From an uncultured Actinomyces sp. (GTDB taxonomy: Bacteria; Actinomycetota; Actinomycetes; Actinomycetales; Actinomycetaceae): 11,841 nucleotides of DNA. Below the pieces are notes generated by a model that saw only the letters and a list, made by a program, of their open reading frames with translations, searched no databases and had not been told where the DNA came from. This document shows positions 9,689 to 11,841 of this stretch, piece after piece; positions within the stretch are counted from its first letter, which is position 1, and each line of letters begins with the position of its first letter. The stretch spans positions 1 through 11,841 of the forward strand of contig CAJZDJ010000065.1 in the NCBI GenBank assembly GCA_915063485.1, written 5' to 3'. The position numbers were made by a program, and so were the translations under genes.

Positions 9689-11841
9689 GTGACCACTGCT
9701 CTGTATCGCCGCTACCGCCCCGACACTTTTCAACAGGTGATTGGTCAAGAGCACGTGACCGAGCCGCTGATGGCTGCTCTGCGTGCGAACCGGGTTAACC
9801 ACGCCTACCTGTTCTCTGGGCCGCGTGGCTGCGGTAAAACCACCAGTGCTCGCATTTTGGCACGTTGTCTCAACTGTGAGCAGGGACCGACGGATACTCC
9901 TTGCGGGGTGTGTCCCTCCTGCGTGGATTTAGCTACTGGCGGCAGTGGTTCGCTGGATGTGGTGGAGATTGACGCGGCCTCCCACAACAGTGTGGAGGAT
10001 GCCCGTGAGCTGCGTGAACGCGCCTCGTTTGCACCGGCCCGGGATACTTACAAGATTTTTATTCTCGACGAAGCCCATATGGTCACTAACCAGGGCTTTA
10101 ACGCTTTGCTGAAGCTGGTGGAGGAGCCGCCGCCGCATGTGAAGTTCATTTTTGCCACCACCGAGCCTGAGAAGGTGATTGGCACTATTCGCTCGCGCAC
10201 CCACCACTATCCTTTCCGCCTGGTGCCGCCGCCGGTGTTGGAGGACTATTTGCGTCAGCTTTGCCACAGCGAAAAGGTTGAGGTGGGCGACGGGGTGTTG
10301 CCGCTGGTGGTGCGGGCTGGTGGAGGCTCGGTGCGTGACACCTTGTCTGTGCTTGACCAGCTAATTGGTGGCTGTGACGGCAAGGTTGATTATGAGCAAG
10401 CCATTGGTTTGCTGGGGTTCACTGACACTTCTTTGCTTGATCAGTGCGTGGATGCGATTGCTGCCCGCGACGGCGCCGCCTGCTTTGAGGTGGTGCAGCG
10501 CGTGGTTTCTTCTGGTCACGATCCGCGCCGGTTTGTGGAGGATTTACTGCAGCGTTTGCGTGACCTGCTGATTTTGGCTGTGGCCGGAGATCAGGCGCAG
10601 GCGGCTTTGGGTTCGCTGCCGGTGGATCAGCTGGAGCGGATGCAGGTGCAGGCGCGCGCTTTGGGTGCTGGACAGTTGTCTCGCTGTGCGGATATGTGTG
10701 CTGCTGCTTTGGGCACCATGGTGGGGGCTACTAGCCCGCGTTTGCAGCTTGAGTTGTTGATGGCCCGCCTGCTGGTGGTGGGTTTGGCCCAGCCGACGAC
10801 GGCGCCGCGCTCCCTGCCTGGTGGCGGCTCTCAGGGTGTGGTTGGGGCACAGGGTCAAGATGGCGCCGGGCGCGCCTCGGTGGGTTCGGGCCGCGCCCCG
10901 GAGGGTTCGGGCCGTGAGGCGGCGCGGGCTGCTTTGCAACGCGCAAATATGGCAATTCCAGTGCTTGCTGAGGCCTCAAGTGGGCCGGGTGCCGGGGGAG
11001 GCGTTGGCATGAATGTGCCAGTGGCGCCCAACGCCCCAGCTGCCCCTAGTGTTCCGGGCAATGTTCCGGGCACGCCCAGTGTTCCGGCTGGTCCTAGCGC
11101 CGCTAGTGCAGCTTCCAGTGCGCCTGCGCCGCGCTCGGCTGCAGGGGCTGGACCCGCAACTGCTGGATCCGCTGCGCAAACCCGCTCGGCTGCCCAGGCG
11201 GCAAATAGTGCGGCTGTCCGCCCTGCCCAGGGGCCGGGGGCTGGCTCGTCGTCGCCGTCGGAGCTGATCCGTAACCGGTGGGGCGAAGTGCTGGCCAAAG
11301 TTAAGGCCGCTAGCCGCGTGACCAACGCCCTGGTGGGGGCTAATGCGCAGCCGGGCAAGGTGTCAGGCGAGACTTTTACGCTGATTTTCGCCTCGCCGGG
11401 CCTGGTGCGCAGCTTTAACTCTGGGCGTCACCCGCAGGTGGTGGCCGGGGCGCTGTTTGAAGCTTTGGGTTTGCGCTTGCAAGTTCAGGCAGTTAGCGAC
11501 GGCGAAGCGGCGGCAGTTGTTGAGCCCGGCTCAGCCCCTTACCCGCCTAGTGCAGCTAGCGCCACTCATGTAGGCGGCCGCCAAGGCCGTGGCAATGAGT
11601 CGGCAGGCGGCCAGACAGCGTCTAGGCAACCTGGTCAGGGCACAGGACCAGGCCCTGCGCAGCGCCCAGAATCTCAGGGCACAGAATCAGGCCCTGCGCA
11701 GCGCCCAGAATCTCAGCGCGCAGAATCGCGCCCTGCGCAGCGCTCCAAGCCGGCTAGAGGCGAAACCACCCCCGCGCGTGAGGCGTCCCCTTCAGCTTGG
11801 GACCAACCAGCTCCGGCCAGTTGGGATGAAGACTGGGAAGT
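9689..11841 (+). CDS. dnaX: DNA polymerase III subunit gamma/tau, 3' end cut by the window
   Basis: This is the clamp-loader ATPase that links polymerase cores and loads the sliding clamp. It is open for 717 codons and runs off the right edge. GTG at 9689 is the only reasonable start: an in-frame TAG lies at 9677-9679, and the protein begins with the canonical TTALYRRYRP. Walker A is GPRGCGKT (44-51). The zinc module uses Cys63, Cys72, Cys75 and Cys78. Walker B is ILDEAH (125-130), sensor 1 is around FATTEP (155-160), the SRT-type Arg finger is RSRT (168-171), and sensor 2 is GSVRD (213-217). The collar domain follows to about 365. Residues about 365-520 are a long Ala/Pro/Gly linker. About 524-605 (ELIRNRWGEVLAKVKAASRV onward) resembles the tau C-terminal fold. 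The end is a repeat-rich tail with WDQ/WDEDWE motifs. I see no gamma-forming frameshift slippery site. Confidence 0.96.
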   Translation, partial: MTTALYRRYRPDTFQQVIGQEHVTEPLMAALRANRVNHAYLFSGPRGCGKTTSARILARCLNCEQGPTDTPCGVCPSCVDLATGGSGSLDVVEIDAASHNSVEDARELRERASFAPARDTYKIFILDEAHMVTNQGFNALLKLVEEPPPHVKFIFATTEPEKVIGTIRSRTHHYPFRLVPPPVLEDYLRQLCHSEKVEVGDGVLPLVVRAGGGSVRDTLSVLDQLIGGCDGKVDYEQAIGLLGFTDTSLLDQCVDAIAARDGAACFEVVQRVVSSGHDPRRFVEDLLQRLRDLLILAVAGDQAQAALGSLPVDQLERMQVQARALGAGQLSRCADMCAAALGTMVGATSPRLQLELLMARLLVVGLAQPTTAPRSLPGGGSQGVVGAQGQDGAGRASVGSGRAPEGSGREAARAALQRANMAIPVLAEASSGPGAGGGVGMNVPVAPNAPAAPSVPGNVPGTPSVPAGPSAASAASSAPAPRSAAGAGPATAGSAAQTRSAAQAANSAAVRPAQGPGAGSSSPSELIRNRWGEVLAKVKAASRVTNALVGANAQPGKVSGETFTLIFASPGLVRSFNSGRHPQVVAGALFEALGLRLQVQAVSDGEAAAVVEPGSAPYPPSAASATHVGGRQGRGNESAGGQTASRQPGQGTGPGPAQRPESQGTESGPAQRPESQRAESRPAQRSKPARGETTPAREASPSAWDQPAPASWDEDWE
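11637..11743 (+). repeat. 39-bp tandem repeat in the dnaX tail
   Basis: The unit GGCCCTGCGCAGCGCCCAGA (first 20 bases) starts at 11651 and repeats at 11690 with a 39-bp period. A partial third copy begins at 11729, and a partial copy precedes the first at about 11637-11650. It is in frame and encodes 13-residue units containing GPAQRPESQ followed by a short xxESx segment. Confidence 0.88.

Noticed and set aside
9416..9692. Short frames across the SRP RNA on both strands
   Set aside because: The region is a structured RNA gene with the full SRP tip and its own promoter.

Overview
The window is GC-rich DNA (roughly 60% by eye), about 98% accounted for, from what looks like an actinobacterium. 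It has GTG/ATG starts, many Ala/Gly-rich linkers, an actinobacterial-style small SRP RNA next to dnaX, and protein families typical of Actinomycetota (a DUF4921-type GalT-like protein and a DUF4011/AAA/REase_MTES_1575-type protein). I cannot name the genus. Nothing looks like a mobile element, prophage or CRISPR array. Most of it reads as chromosomal backbone carrying several unusual proteins.

Layout. Positions 1-222 hold the 3' end of rlmC, a 23S rRNA m5U methyltransferase. A SemiSWEET-type sugar transporter follows at 408-746 (+). It converges on a GalT/HIT-like protein at 769-2229 (-). That gene is divergent, across only 35 bp, from a CPA2/Kef-type cation:proton antiporter at 2265-3824 (+). 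The 389-bp gap at 3825-4213 holds a perfect 19-bp-stem hairpin, an AT-rich 20-bp tandem repeat, a 30-bp GC-rich repeat and a coding-like stretch with no start. Then comes a minus-strand pair. A 1517-residue helicase-like protein (4789-9342) lies upstream of a 174-residue repeat protein (4214-4738). Facing away from them are the SRP RNA gene ffs (about 9438-9523, +) and dnaX (from 9689, running off the window).

The most notable object is the 1517-residue protein. It keeps the overall order of a large SF1/UPF1-like helicase fused to a C-terminal Vsr-like nuclease domain. Every catalytic signature I can locate is altered: the Walker A lysine region, the DEAS box, the QGDE-like and arginine-finger motifs, and the nuclease Asp and Glu. 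It appears to be an intact, full-length, catalytically dead pseudo-helicase/pseudo-nuclease, probably expressed with the small partner downstream.

A second theme is in-frame low-complexity expansion. Four genes (the GalT-like gene, the 174-aa gene, the 1517-aa gene and dnaX) each carry short tandem repeats with an 11-39 bp period in linker regions. A third is spacing: three genes have a possible -10 hexamer exactly six bases before the start codon, which suggests leaderless transcription.
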